Source: Bacteroidales bacterium (GTDB lineage Bacteria; Bacteroidota; Bacteroidia; Bacteroidales; F082). Taken from it: a stretch of DNA of 64,000 nt. A program made the translations under genes and the position numbers. Below, piece after piece: positions 46,362 to 56,555 of this stretch. Below the pieces are notes generated by a model, which was given only the letters and a program-made list of their open reading frames with translations, had not been told where the DNA came from and ran no database searches. The DNA is taken from positions 1 through 64,000 of the forward strand of contig JAGYLH010000002.1 of NCBI GenBank assembly GCA_018400955.1. Direction: 5' to 3'. The number at the start of each line of letters is the position of its first letter. The first letter of the stretch is position 1.

Positions 46362-49169
46362 ATGGACATAGCCCAATTTATACGCATATTTACAAAGAAC
46401 ATCGTTCTTTTGATTGCAATTCCATTGCTATTGGCAATAATTGTTTTCTACCTCACACGAAACCAGGATAAGGTCTATGATTCTGAAACCGTAATCTATA
46501 CAGGTGTCACCACCGGTTATTCAATTGAATCAACCGCACAACGCCCTACTGACTTTTTTAGCACCAGCGCTCAATTCGACAATATGATCAACTTGATCAA
46601 TTCGCGGCAAACAATTGTCGAAACTTCCATAATGCTCCTTGCCCAAAACCTTTCACTCGAAACTTACAACCAACAATACATCTCCAATGAAAATTATGAT
46701 AAGCTGCAGAAGTTTATCCCCAAGCATGTCAAAGATATGGTTGTTAAATATGGAAGATCTGGTATTCAACGTGAAAAAGAAGAACAAATCCGCTCGTTGG
46801 AACGTGAAATTCGATCTTTAGAGCGCGAAATGAACCGCCGTAAGAATCGGGCGGCACAAGAGCTTAGCGATTTAAATGGAAATGACGAATTCACCCCTGC
46901 AACTGGCCTTAGCCGTGATAACAACTCAATCCAAAATGGCAATCAAGACAATAACACAAGTTTTGCTTATCATGCAGTTCAACCCGGTGAAACGCTTTTC
47001 ACCATCTCAAAAAGATATGGAGTTAGCATTGCCAAGCTCAGGGAACTAAATAACTTAACCAATCAAAACCTTACTGTAGGGCAACAGCTTATAATTTCTG
47101 AAACAACTGCTACTACCTCAAACCAAGGGGGCACTAAAATTGTTAATGAGGACTATGAAGAGTATGAGGATGATGCGTTTATATATGAGCCAGCCAGGCA
47201 GGGTGCATTGGGGGAAACCTCCTTTTTTACTGACGATGGTAACTTTAACATTCATATGGAAGGGGGCACCATCGAAAAGGATCCTATCATGCCCCGTGGG
47301 GTAAGACAAGAAGACTTCGACAAAACGATTCAAAACCTGACAAATTATTATAATTCAAGTGATACCAACTTCATATATGGGTTATTACATTGGGGTGCGA
47401 ACCGGCACTATAGCATTCAGTCAATTCAAAACTCCTTGCAAATATTCAGAATTACCAATAGTGATTTGGTAAGACTGATTTACACCTCTGACGACCCAGG
47501 TGTATGCCAACAAACGCTCAAGATTATTGCCAATGTTTTTGTAAAGAACTATAAGTTGTTGAAAGCAAACCAAACAGACTTGGTTGTTCGCTATTTCAGG
47601 GAACAGGTTGATTCGGCTGATGTCCGTCTGCAAGCCGCTGAGGACAGGCTGCTTCGTTTCAACAAACGAAACAACATCATCAATTATGCCGAGCAAACCA
47701 AATATATTGCTGCGCAAAAGGAAGACCTTGACCTGTATTACCAGAACGAACAGGTTAGGATGGCTCAATCATCTGCATCGTTGCGCGAGTTGGAAACAAA
47801 ACTCACCCGACGAGACAGCATTTATCTTAAAAGTGACCTGATCAACCAAAGGCGAAAGGAATATGCAGATATTACTGAGCGGATACTTATAAACGAACTG
47901 GCAGAGGATTATGACCAGCGCATTGGTAACGAAATACAAAAGCTTAGGCTGCGAGGTGATCAACTACGTGATGAAATAAAGCTTTATGTTGATCAACTCT
48001 ATCTATATAGCCACTCCACACAAGGCTTGCCAATTGCAACCTTATTGGAAGAATGGCTTACAAATGCACTCATCTACGAAGAAGCAAAAGCCAGTTTGGT
48101 TGTACTATCGCGTCGTAAGATGGATTTCGTTAGGACCTATCAACGTTTTGCCCCATTAGGTGCCATGCTTAAAAGGATTGAACGTGAAATAACAGTGGCC
48201 GAACAATCATATCTGGAACTATTGCGCAGTCTCAACCTGGCTCTAATGCGTCAGCAAAACCTGGCAATGGCAACCAATATAAGAATAATTGATCCGCCAT
48301 TTTTCCCCTTGTCGGCCAGACCTTCCAACGCTAAATTATTGGTTATAGCTGCTTTCTTAATAGGCTTATTTCTGGTAGCCTTTATCATCCTTGTACTGGA
48401 GTATTTTGATACATCTATAAAAAGTCCTGACCGGGTTTCTAATAAGGTGGGCTATAGGCTTGCCGGTGCCTATCCACTGATTGATTCAGCCAATGACCAA
48501 CGTGATTTGGTCTTTGTAAGCAATCGCTTGATTGAGCTGATTATACAGAATATTAAACTAAGTATTAACCGTAACACCCTTTATCCAGCCCAAAAACCCT
48601 ATCTGATTTTATTCTTTAGCACACAGGATGGCGTCGGTAAAACCTTCCTGGCGCACAAAGTTGCCAATAAACTCAGGACTTATGGAGAGAAAGTACTTCA
48701 GCTTAACTACAAATCGGATGAAGTAGATAGTGATATTGATGATGACTACAACCTCTCCTACACTTATAAAATCAATGACAACTTTGTAGAGGTTAAAGAC
48801 CTTCAGGAATTGATGCAAGGCAATGTTTTACGACGAGAAAATTATAATTACGATTATATATTACTCGAATTACCATCCATCATGTACCACTCATACCCTA
48901 TGGACCTGATGCAAAATGTGGACGTAAGCCTATTGCTTATCAAAGCCTCTAGCCAATGGGAAAAAGCTGATGCATCAGCTGTTGAAAGTTTAACTGATGT
49001 ACTTAGGGAGCCTCCTTTGGCAATCCTCAATGAAGCAGATGAGTTTGCTATTGATGAAATTGTTTCCGGAATGAAGATCCAGCGGAATAAAAGAACCTGG
49101 AAACGTGTCAAGCATGTCATAACTTATCCTTCAAGAATCAGGATACAAGTAAAAGACAACCAAGCCTAA
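46362..49169 (+). CDS. Wzc-like polysaccharide copolymerase with internal LysM and degenerate kinase
   Basis: Protein of 935 residues. Wzz-type N-terminus with membrane segment 1 (about 13-31), a periplasmic part with a charged coiled coil (about 135-165, EEQIRSLEREIRSLE), a LysM domain (202-246: YHAVQPGETLFTISKRYGVS, LNNLTNQNLTVGQQLII), a second long coiled-coil region, membrane segment 2 (about 659-683) and a cytosolic P-loop domain. Walker A is STQDGVGKT (753-761), Walker B is YDYILLELPS with Glu836 in place of the usual Asp, and there is no tyrosine cluster at the C-terminus. It would set chain length and link synthesis to export; kinase activity is doubtful. LysM suggests anchoring to peptidoglycan. 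Confidence 0.9.
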   Translation: MDIAQFIRIFTKNIVLLIAIPLLLAIIVFYLTRNQDKVYDSETVIYTGVTTGYSIESTAQRPTDFFSTSAQFDNMINLINSRQTIVETSIMLLAQNLSLETYNQQYISNENYDKLQKFIPKHVKDMVVKYGRSGIQREKEEQIRSLEREIRSLEREMNRRKNRAAQELSDLNGNDEFTPATGLSRDNNSIQNGNQDNNTSFAYHAVQPGETLFTISKRYGVSIAKLRELNNLTNQNLTVGQQLIISETTATTSNQGGTKIVNEDYEEYEDDAFIYEPARQGALGETSFFTDDGNFNIHMEGGTIEKDPIMPRGVRQEDFDKTIQNLTNYYNSSDTNFIYGLLHWGANRHYSIQSIQNSLQIFRITNSDLVRLIYTSDDPGVCQQTLKIIANVFVKNYKLLKANQTDLVVRYFREQVDSADVRLQAAEDRLLRFNKRNNIINYAEQTKYIAAQKEDLDLYYQNEQVRMAQSSASLRELETKLTRRDSIYLKSDLINQRRKEYADITERILINELAEDYDQRIGNEIQKLRLRGDQLRDEIKLYVDQLYLYSHSTQGLPIATLLEEWLTNALIYEEAKASLVVLSRRKMDFVRTYQRFAPLGAMLKRIEREITVAEQSYLELLRSLNLALMRQQNLAMATNIRIIDPPFFPLSARPSNAKLLVIAAFLIGLFLVAFIILVLEYFDTSIKSPDRVSNKVGYRLAGAYPLIDSANDQRDLVFVSNRLIELIIQNIKLSINRNTLYPAQKPYLILFFSTQDGVGKTFLAHKVANKLRTYGEKVLQLNYKSDEVDSDIDDDYNLSYTYKINDNFVEVKDLQELMQGNVLRRENYNYDYILLELPSIMYHSYPMDLMQNVDVSLLLIKASSQWEKADASAVESLTDVLREPPLAILNEADEFAIDEIVSGMKIQRNKRTWKRVKHVITYPSRIRIQVKDNQA

Positions 49170-49172
49170 ACC

Positions 49173-50600
49173 GTGGCCAATTCGATAAACAAAATATTTG
49201 GCAGCAATAATTTCCTATCGCTGGCCAATAATGGACTTGTAGCCGTATTTGGCTTCCTCAGTTTCATTATGCTTGTCAGGCAATTGCCTCAAGATGTGTT
49301 TGGCGAATGGATACTCTTTATCACCATGGGAAACTTCATTGATATGCTTCGTTTTGGCATAACCCGAACGGCCCTGATTCGGTTTTTATCAGGTGCCAAC
49401 AAGCTTGAAGCAGAGGAGTTAATGGGGTCGAACAACACCATTAATCTGGCATCAACGGTGCTTATTTCCGCTATAATCTTAGTGACTTACAATCTATTCT
49501 CCGAATCGATTTCTTCTTCCGGATTCGAAATGTTTTTTATTTGGTATCCACTACTTGCTTTTTTGAACCTTTCTTTTAACAATGCGCAATCTGTTTTGCA
49601 AGCAAAAATGCGCTTTGATACCATGCTTTGGCTGAGGTTGATCAATGTAGGGGGATTTATGCTTTTCCTAATCTTAAACCTTTTTACACGCTATGATATC
49701 AACACAATTATCTTGGTTTATTTGGTAACCAACTTGTTAAGTTCTGTTGTGGCAAGCATTTATAATTGGGATGGCATCAGATATATGGTGAAAACTACTA
49801 AACGTTCCATACGTATCATACTGAATTTCGGCAAATACACCACAGGAACGCTTATTGGAAGCAATTTGCTAAAAAGCTCAGATACATTTATTATCGGATT
49901 GAGCCCATTTTTAGGAACCACAGCTGTTGCCCTCTACAGTATTCCGCTGAAGTTGACAGAAATTATTGAGATTCCACTGCGAAGTTTTGCAGCAACAGCA
50001 TTTCCGGGTATGTCAAAAGCAAGCATCGAAAAAAACATTCCGCTGGTAAAGCATATTTTTTATGAAAATGCTGGTGGTATGACATTTCTGTTGATGCCCT
50101 TGATGCTGGTATGTTTTATTTTTGCCGAACAAATCGTACAAATTCTTGGAGGGCCCGAGTATCTGGAAACAGCAAATATCTTCAGGATTTTCTGTATCTA
50201 TGGCTTAATTTTACCCATTGACAGGTTTATAGGGGTAGCACTTGACAGTGTGAACAGGCCCAAACAAAACTTTTTTAAAGTTATCTACATGACTTTATCC
50301 AATATCCTGGGGGATCTGCTGGTTATCTTTGGCATTTCATATGTGATAGCTATTATCTCTGTTACAGTATTTTTTATGAATACGCAGGCTTCTACTGACG
50401 GTGTCATCCAAATGGCAAGTAGCTTTACGATTATTAAAACCCTCGAAATGGTTGCTATAGTGACCATTCTGTTTACAATCATAGGAATACTTGTAGGCTA
50501 TCATTATCTTAGAAAAGAAATGGATTTGCGCATTCGAAGTATATTTGTAGTCGGCTTTGCATCCATAAAGCGAATAACTTTGTCGATAATTAAATTATAA
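49173..50600 (+). CDS. Wzx-type polysaccharide flippase
   Basis: Protein of 475 residues with a GTG start three bases after the previous stop. It has twelve or more predicted membrane segments and the pattern of MOP/MATE oligosaccharide flippases: NNGLVAVFGFLSFIMLVRQLPQDVFG near the start, FGKYTTGTLIGSNLLKSSDTFIIG and ATAFPGMSKAS. It would move undecaprenyl-linked repeat units to the periplasmic face of the inner membrane. Next gene on the same strand: polymerase/ligase. Confidence 0.9.
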   Translation: MANSINKIFGSNNFLSLANNGLVAVFGFLSFIMLVRQLPQDVFGEWILFITMGNFIDMLRFGITRTALIRFLSGANKLEAEELMGSNNTINLASTVLISAIILVTYNLFSESISSSGFEMFFIWYPLLAFLNLSFNNAQSVLQAKMRFDTMLWLRLINVGGFMLFLILNLFTRYDINTIILVYLVTNLLSSVVASIYNWDGIRYMVKTTKRSIRIILNFGKYTTGTLIGSNLLKSSDTFIIGLSPFLGTTAVALYSIPLKLTEIIEIPLRSFAATAFPGMSKASIEKNIPLVKHIFYENAGGMTFLLMPLMLVCFIFAEQIVQILGGPEYLETANIFRIFCIYGLILPIDRFIGVALDSVNRPKQNFFKVIYMTLSNILGDLLVIFGISYVIAIISVTVFFMNTQASTDGVIQMASSFTIIKTLEMVAIVTILFTIIGILVGYHYLRKEMDLRIRSIFVVGFASIKRITLSIIKL

Positions 50601-50630
50601 TTAATTAATTTTTGCTACTATATTTGCACA

Positions 50631-52124
50631 ATGCTATCAACCTTAAAACAGAGAATAGGCTCAGACAAATTAAGGCATCCGCTCATGATAGCCCTTTTGG
50701 TGTTTGTGGTCATCGTTTTGGGCATGATAATCGGAAAGGGCGGGATGATGGAAGCAATTGCATTGCTTGCGCTTTTTCCAATTATAATTTTTTTCAATCG
50801 TTTCCTCAACGATCCACGTGTTGGTGTCTATACAATCATTATTTTAGGATTTATAGCCATCGGACTTACCCGGTATATACGCAATGTGCCATTTGGCCTT
50901 TCAGTTGATGGTTTTATTGTTCTTACATACATAGCCATTTTCTTCCGCTATTTTTATGAAAAAATCAATTGGTCACAGATCAACCGCGACCTTGTTTATT
51001 TAGGTTTGATTTGGTTTTTCTATGCCCTCCTGCAGCTTTTTAACCCAGAAGCTTTGAGCCGTACAGCCTGGTTTTATGCCATGCGCGGTATGGCTCTGTA
51101 TATGGTGCTGCTCATACCTATCGGATTTCTGCTATTTAGCCGGCTCCGCTATTTGTATGTGTTCCTTTATCTATGGGGCATATTTTCTATAATGGGCACA
51201 CTTAAAGGTCTGCAACAGTTGTACCTTGGTCCGGATTCAGCTGAGCAGTTCTGGTTGGATACGGTTGGTGGCATCACACATATCCTGTTTGGTGAGTTAC
51301 GCGTTTTTTCATTTTTCAGTGATGCCGGCCAGTTTGGTGCAGCACAGGGTGCTGCTGGTGTGGTAGGCATAATTACTGCGATTAATATCAAAGGGTTTCG
51401 CAACAAGGTTTTCTTTGGTATAATGGGTTTTATGGGTCTTTGGGGTATGATGATATCGGGAACCAGGGGTGCTATGATTGTGCCAATGATCGGTGGCATC
51501 ACCTATGTTCTTCACCGTAAAAACATTAGGGTATTGATAGTTGGGGGGTTGTTTTTGTCTCTTGTGTACGCATTTTTTGTCTATACTTATATAGGTCAGG
51601 GCAACTCCCAAATTCGGCGTATGCGTACCGCCTTCCGACCCGAAACAGATGAATCCTACCTTGTGAGGCTTGAAACAAGGCAGATTCTGAATGTTTATCT
51701 TGCCAGTAAACCATTTGGCGGAGGCATTGGCAGTGCAGGAGACTGGGGAAAACGTTTTTCCGCACATGGTTTTTTAGCCCAAATAGCAACTGACAGCTGG
51801 TATGTGCAAATTTGGGCTGAGCAAGGTATTGTGGGTCTTGTGCTACACCTTTTTATCCTTGCATATATTCTGATAAAAGGTTCATATATTGTCATGTTCA
51901 GAATTAAAGAGCCAGAGCTGCGCGGCATTCTTAGCGCCCTGGTTGCCGGTTTTACTGGAATCATGGGTGCTAGTTACGGCAATGGTGTACTTGGTCAAAT
52001 GCCAACAGGTATCATGATATACCTGAGCTGGACATTTGTTTTTTTGGGAACTCAATTAGAAAGAGAATATAAATATCTTAAATCCAATAATTTACCTATA
52101 TGGTCATATAAAAACAAAACCTGA
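50631..52124 (+). CDS. O-antigen polymerase/ligase family membrane protein
   Basis: Protein of 497 residues with about 11-12 membrane segments and a large periplasmic loop (about 330-385: RMRTAFRPETDESYLVRLETR, KPFGGGIGSAGDWGKRFSAHGFLA). The DESYLVR...R...GxG pattern with an H is that of Wzy polymerases and WaaL-type ligases. It would polymerise flipped units or ligate the polymer to an acceptor. No other polymerase candidate lies in the window, so a Wzy role is favoured. It lies 30 bases after the flippase gene. Confidence 0.88.
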   Translation: MLSTLKQRIGSDKLRHPLMIALLVFVVIVLGMIIGKGGMMEAIALLALFPIIIFFNRFLNDPRVGVYTIIILGFIAIGLTRYIRNVPFGLSVDGFIVLTYIAIFFRYFYEKINWSQINRDLVYLGLIWFFYALLQLFNPEALSRTAWFYAMRGMALYMVLLIPIGFLLFSRLRYLYVFLYLWGIFSIMGTLKGLQQLYLGPDSAEQFWLDTVGGITHILFGELRVFSFFSDAGQFGAAQGAAGVVGIITAINIKGFRNKVFFGIMGFMGLWGMMISGTRGAMIVPMIGGITYVLHRKNIRVLIVGGLFLSLVYAFFVYTYIGQGNSQIRRMRTAFRPETDESYLVRLETRQILNVYLASKPFGGGIGSAGDWGKRFSAHGFLAQIATDSWYVQIWAEQGIVGLVLHLFILAYILIKGSYIVMFRIKEPELRGILSALVAGFTGIMGASYGNGVLGQMPTGIMIYLSWTFVFLGTQLEREYKYLKSNNLPIWSYKNKT

Positions 52125-52184
52125 TTGACCTGATTGTATAATTCAATCACATTTTTCCGTATTTTCGGTTTTTATTAATGATCT

Positions 52185-53105
52185 ATGAGAAATAACTTAC
52201 CCTTGGTTTCTGTTATTACGGTAAATTACAACCAATCAGTTGTTACCTGTGAGTTTCTCGCCTCACTACGTAAGGTTACCTACCCAAATCTTGAAATTTT
52301 TGTGGTGGACAATGCTTCACCCAATGACAGTCCCGAAATTATTAAGGAGGAATATCCAGAAGTAATACTGATCAAAACAGCTAAAAATCTGGGCTTTGCC
52401 GGTGGTAATAACGTAGCTGTAGAAAAAGCAAAAGGTAAGTATCTCCTATTCATCAATAACGATACGGAAGTAGAGCCTGGATTCCTGGAACCCATGGTGA
52501 GCCTGCTCGAACAGGATAAAAGTATCGGTATGGTAAGTCCCAAAATTCATTATTTTCATACGCCAAATACCTTCCAGTATGCTGGTTTTACGCCTATTAA
52601 CCATATTAGTATAAGAAACTTTGCCATTGGTTTTGGAGAAACTGACCAGGGGCAATACGACATAACTTGCGAAACGGGTTCTATTTTTGGTGCAGCAATG
52701 CTTGTTCCGCTCAAGGTTGTTCAGCAAGTTGGCATGATGGCAGATGTGTTTTTTCTGTACTACGAGGAGCATGATTGGGCTGCACATATAAAAAGGGCCG
52801 GTTATAAAATTTACTATCAGGGGAAATCGCTTGTGCTGCATAAAGAGTCTATTTCAACTGTAAAGGATAGCCCTTTCCAAATCTTTTACCTTACACGGGG
52901 TCGCGTGCTTTACGCGCGACGAAATTCATATGGCATCGCAGGTTTATTGAGTATGTTTTACCTCTACCTGATTGCCTGGCCCAAGCTTACCCTTGGCTTT
53001 ATTTTGCGCAGACGCTTGGACCTCGCCAACGCACTCCGACGGGCAATGGTATGGAATATGCTTAATCACAAAGGAATACACGATACACCCCAACTAAAAA
53101 ATTGA
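52185..53105 (+). CDS. GT2 glycosyltransferase, module copy 1, soluble part
   Basis: Protein of 306 residues with a GT-A fold: VSVITVNYNQ at the start, FVVDNASPNDSPEII, GFAGGNNVAVEKAKG, LLFINNDTEVEPGFLE (DxD-like metal site) and YYEEHDWAAHIKRAGYK. It is like rhamnosyltransferases and other Wbb-type enzymes; donor and acceptor are unknown. A membrane-anchored GT2 gene starts three bases after its stop, and the same two-gene arrangement repeats at 54358-56555. Confidence 0.92.
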   Translation: MRNNLPLVSVITVNYNQSVVTCEFLASLRKVTYPNLEIFVVDNASPNDSPEIIKEEYPEVILIKTAKNLGFAGGNNVAVEKAKGKYLLFINNDTEVEPGFLEPMVSLLEQDKSIGMVSPKIHYFHTPNTFQYAGFTPINHISIRNFAIGFGETDQGQYDITCETGSIFGAAMLVPLKVVQQVGMMADVFFLYYEEHDWAAHIKRAGYKIYYQGKSLVLHKESISTVKDSPFQIFYLTRGRVLYARRNSYGIAGLLSMFYLYLIAWPKLTLGFILRRRLDLANALRRAMVWNMLNHKGIHDTPQLKN

Positions 53106-53108
53106 CAT

Positions 53109-54329
53109 ATGGACTATCTTCGAATTTTTACTATTATTGTGGAGCTGGTTTTTTATGCTTATTTTACCGTGGCAGTTGTTTACATTTTTGTGTACAGTTT
53201 TGCCACGATTTTCTATAGAAGAAGATCACGCCCAACACCAACAAAAATCCGAAAGATCGCAGTGCTTATACCTGGTTACAAAGAAGATGCAGTAATTGTT
53301 GATGTGGCCAAGGATGCACTCAAGCAAGATTATCCAAAGGATAAGTTTGAAGTAATAGTGATAGCCGACTCTTTTAAACAGGAAACACTTGACGCCTTGA
53401 AGAAATTGCCTATCCGGGTTGTCGAAGTTGTGTTTGAAATCAGTAAAAAATCCAAAGCACTGAATAAATGTATGGAAACGATTGGCGATGATTATGACAT
53501 TGCCATGATACTTGATGCTGATAACCTGATGGCGCGCAATGTTTTGACTATTATGAACCAAACCTTTGAAATGGGTTTTGTTGCTGTGCAGGGTCATCGC
53601 ACCGCCAAAAATACCAATACCGCATTTGCAGTTCTGGATGCTGTAAGTGAAGAAATTAACAACAGTATTTTCCGTAAAGGTCACAGGGCATTGGGGCTGT
53701 CATCAGCACTGATTGGTTCTGGTATGGCTATTGAATATGCCCTCTTTAAAAAAACCATGGCAACAATTGATTCAGTTGGTGAGGACAAAGAAGTTGAATT
53801 GAAACTACTGAAACAGGCCTACACCATTGAATATGCTGATGACGCATGGGTATATGACGAAAAAACATCAAAATCAGATGTTTTCGTTAACCAACGGCGC
53901 AGATGGATTGCAGCCCAATTGACCTATTTCAAGGATTACTTTTTTAGTGGTGTGTTCCACCTGTTCCGCTACGGCAATATCGATTATTTCGACAAGGTTA
54001 TGCAAATGGTGCAACCACCGCGTATCTTGCTTTCAGGAATACTTTTCATCATTACGCTGGGTTCGTTCCTGGCAAATATTTTTTTAACACAGTTCATTGA
54101 GCAATTCTTTTTGCTCTCTTTCTATCACTGGGTCATACTGTTTTTATTTACTGTGTTGGCTATGCTTATGGCAGTGCCAAAGCGGCTTTACACAGCAAAA
54201 ACTTTTAAAGCCTTGTTATCATTACCTTTAGGTTTTTTATTAATGATTATGAGTATTTTAAGAATAAAAGGTGCAAGCAAACGGTTTATTCACACAACGC
54301 ACTCACATACAGGGGACGTAGAAAAATAG
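53109..54329 (+). CDS. GT2 membrane glycosyltransferase, module copy 1, membrane part
   Basis: Protein of 406 residues. One N-terminal membrane segment (about 8-30), then a GT2 domain with AVLIPGYKEDAVI, AMILDADNLM (DAD), GEDKEVELKLLKQA and NQRRRWIAAQL (the Q-x-x-R-W motif of processive synthases), then two or three C-terminal membrane segments (about 315-395). This resembles cellulose- or hyaluronan-synthase-like enzymes, so it could add several sugars in a row. It is paired with the GT2 gene directly before it. Confidence 0.9.
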   Translation: MDYLRIFTIIVELVFYAYFTVAVVYIFVYSFATIFYRRRSRPTPTKIRKIAVLIPGYKEDAVIVDVAKDALKQDYPKDKFEVIVIADSFKQETLDALKKLPIRVVEVVFEISKKSKALNKCMETIGDDYDIAMILDADNLMARNVLTIMNQTFEMGFVAVQGHRTAKNTNTAFAVLDAVSEEINNSIFRKGHRALGLSSALIGSGMAIEYALFKKTMATIDSVGEDKEVELKLLKQAYTIEYADDAWVYDEKTSKSDVFVNQRRRWIAAQLTYFKDYFFSGVFHLFRYGNIDYFDKVMQMVQPPRILLSGILFIITLGSFLANIFLTQFIEQFFLLSFYHWVILFLFTVLAMLMAVPKRLYTAKTFKALLSLPLGFLLMIMSILRIKGASKRFIHTTHSHTGDVEK

Positions 54330-54357
54330 TTTATAAGAAAGCAATAAGCACGGATAC

Positions 54358-55287
54358 ATGTCAATAACAAAGAAAAAATATCCACTAGTTTCAATAATTA
54401 CGGTAAATTACAACCAGGCAGCAGTTAGTTGTGCCCTCATCGAATCGCTGAATAAGATTACGTATCCCAATTTTGAAATTATTGTTATAGACAATGCCTC
54501 ACCGGATGACGATGCATCGATTATCAAAGCCCGTTACCCAAATATTGTATTCGTGCAAAACCCCATTAATTATGGCTTCGCAGCCGGGAATAACTTTGGA
54601 CTGATGCGCGCCCGTGGCGAATACGTGCTTTTGCTCAATAACGACATTGAAGTACCTTCCGGCTTTATGGAACCATTGGTGGATAAACTTGAATCGGACA
54701 AAAGCATCGGTGCCGTAAGCCCACTTATTAAATACTTTTATGCCGCTGACACTGTACAGTATGCAGGCTACACCCCCATCAACTACATCACCATGCGCAA
54801 TACTGCCATTGGCCATCAACAAAAGGACAACGGGCAGTTCAATACAGACAGGGAAACAGCTTATGCCCATGGGGCAGCTATGATGGTGCCTATTGAGGTG
54901 GTGAAAAAGGTTGGCCTGATGTCATATATATTCTTTTTGTATTATGAAGAAGCAGATTGGTGTGCCCGCATCAAACAAGCAGGTTACAAAATTTTCTTTG
55001 TTCACAATTCCTATGTGTTGCACAAAGAATCAGTTAGCACTGGCAAACTGAGCGCACTCAAAATATATTACTTAAACAGAAATCGTATCGTCTTTATGCG
55101 GCGCAATGTTTTTGGTCGCGATTTCTACGGCGGAATGGCCTATCAATTTTTTATTGCCATTCCTAAAAATGCCTTTAAATGGTTAATTAAAGGAAAAATT
55201 AATCTTTTTTTGGCTTATTACCAAGCCATTGGCTGGCACCTGACACATTTGTTTGATCGTGAAATCCACGAAAACCCTCAATTGTAA
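54358..55287 (+). CDS. GT2 glycosyltransferase, module copy 2, soluble part
   Basis: Protein of 309 residues, clearly a paralogue of the enzyme at 52185-53105. It shares VSIITVNYNQAAVSC, DNASPDDDASIIKARYPN, LLLNNDIEVPSGFMEPLV, TVQYAGYTPINYITMRNTAIGH and YYEEADWCARIKQAGYKIFF. Much of the length is similar by eye, so this is a duplication. The metal-binding NND site is kept and both copies look functional. The membrane partner follows two bases later. Confidence 0.92.
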   Translation: MSITKKKYPLVSIITVNYNQAAVSCALIESLNKITYPNFEIIVIDNASPDDDASIIKARYPNIVFVQNPINYGFAAGNNFGLMRARGEYVLLLNNDIEVPSGFMEPLVDKLESDKSIGAVSPLIKYFYAADTVQYAGYTPINYITMRNTAIGHQQKDNGQFNTDRETAYAHGAAMMVPIEVVKKVGLMSYIFFLYYEEADWCARIKQAGYKIFFVHNSYVLHKESVSTGKLSALKIYYLNRNRIVFMRRNVFGRDFYGGMAYQFFIAIPKNAFKWLIKGKINLFLAYYQAIGWHLTHLFDREIHENPQL

Positions 55288-55289
55288 AC

Positions 55290-56555
55290 ATGGAACTAAA
55301 CTACTCATACCTGCTGAATGCACTGCAACTTCTATTGTTGGTTTACCTTGGCTCAACAAGTTTGTACCTGTTTATATTTGCTATTGCCAGCTTATTCCCC
55401 TATACAAGAAAGAAGCCCCGTGATTTTAAGAAAAGACGATTTGCACTCCTCATACCCTGTTATCGTGAAGATGACGTAATTATAGAAGTTAGTAAAAGTG
55501 CCCTGGCTCAAAACTATCCTAAATCGCATTTTGATGTGGTAGTTATTGCTGATAAATTTGATCACAAAACCATCAAAAAACTCAACGACCTGCCAATAAT
55601 ACTTTACAACGAAGATTTTCCTGTAAGTACCAAAACGCGCGCCTTGAATCATGCCCTTATCAACCTGCCTGAAAACAAATATGATATAGTTTGCATTTTA
55701 GATGCTGACAACGTGATGGAACCTAAATTCCTAGGCAAATTAAATGATGCATTTTCGAATGGTTATATGGCCGTACAAGGCCACAGGGTAGCTAAAAATA
55801 TGAATACGGATTTCGCGATTCTTGATGCCATCAGCGAAGAAATAAACAATAATTTGTTTCGCAAAGGTCATCGTGTTTTGGGCCTTTCATCTGCATTAAT
55901 TGGATCAGCCATGGCATTTGACTACAATTTTTTTAAAGATTTAATGCAAGATGTAGAGGTTGTTGGTGGTTTTGATAAGGAAATTGAACTGCGCTTATTG
56001 CGTGATGGCTACCTCATTGAATACTTACCATTTGCCTATGTTTACGATGAAAAAGTACAAAATGCAGCCGTTTTTTCCCGACAAAGACGTCGTTGGCTAT
56101 CAGCGCAGTTTCATTATTTCGGCATCCACTTTTATCCGGCACTTAAGTCATTATTTACTACAGGTAATATTGACTATTTCAACAAAGCCTTACAATATCT
56201 GCAATTGCCGAGGCTACTTCTGGCAGGTATTCTTGCTATTATAACTACAACTTCCTGGTTGCTCAATGCAAAAAGCTACTTTACAACTGCCTGGTCTATT
56301 AGTTTGTTTTTGGCCATAGTTACAATCTTGCTAACAATTCCGGCTAAGTTCTATAACTTTACCACCTTAAAGGCAATGGCTGCGCTTCCGATAGGTTTTC
56401 TATATATGCTTTTATCGCTAATCAGAATCAAAGGAGCCAATAAGCATTTTATACACACCAAGCACACATTCAATGCATTCCAGATTAAAAGCAAAAAGAA
56501 TAAATTAAAAGTCAACGAATATGAAAATAGGAATCGAAGGTCAAAGACTTTTTAG
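55290..56555 (+). CDS. GT2 membrane glycosyltransferase, module copy 2, membrane part
   Basis: Protein of 421 residues, paralogous to the enzyme at 53109-54329: FALLIPCYREDDVI, VCILDADNVM (DAD), GGFDKEIELRLLRDG and SRQRRRWLSAQFHY (Q-x-x-R-W motif), with C-terminal membrane segments. A basic tail of about 25 residues (KSKKNKLKVNEYENRNRRSK) is absent from copy 1; the last 35 bases overlap the next gene's start, so the tail may come from read-through of the junction. Confidence 0.9.
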   Translation: MELNYSYLLNALQLLLLVYLGSTSLYLFIFAIASLFPYTRKKPRDFKKRRFALLIPCYREDDVIIEVSKSALAQNYPKSHFDVVVIADKFDHKTIKKLNDLPIILYNEDFPVSTKTRALNHALINLPENKYDIVCILDADNVMEPKFLGKLNDAFSNGYMAVQGHRVAKNMNTDFAILDAISEEINNNLFRKGHRVLGLSSALIGSAMAFDYNFFKDLMQDVEVVGGFDKEIELRLLRDGYLIEYLPFAYVYDEKVQNAAVFSRQRRRWLSAQFHYFGIHFYPALKSLFTTGNIDYFNKALQYLQLPRLLLAGILAIITTTSWLLNAKSYFTTAWSISLFLAIVTILLTIPAKFYNFTTLKAMAALPIGFLYMLLSLIRIKGANKHFIHTKHTFNAFQIKSKKNKLKVNEYENRNRRSKTF

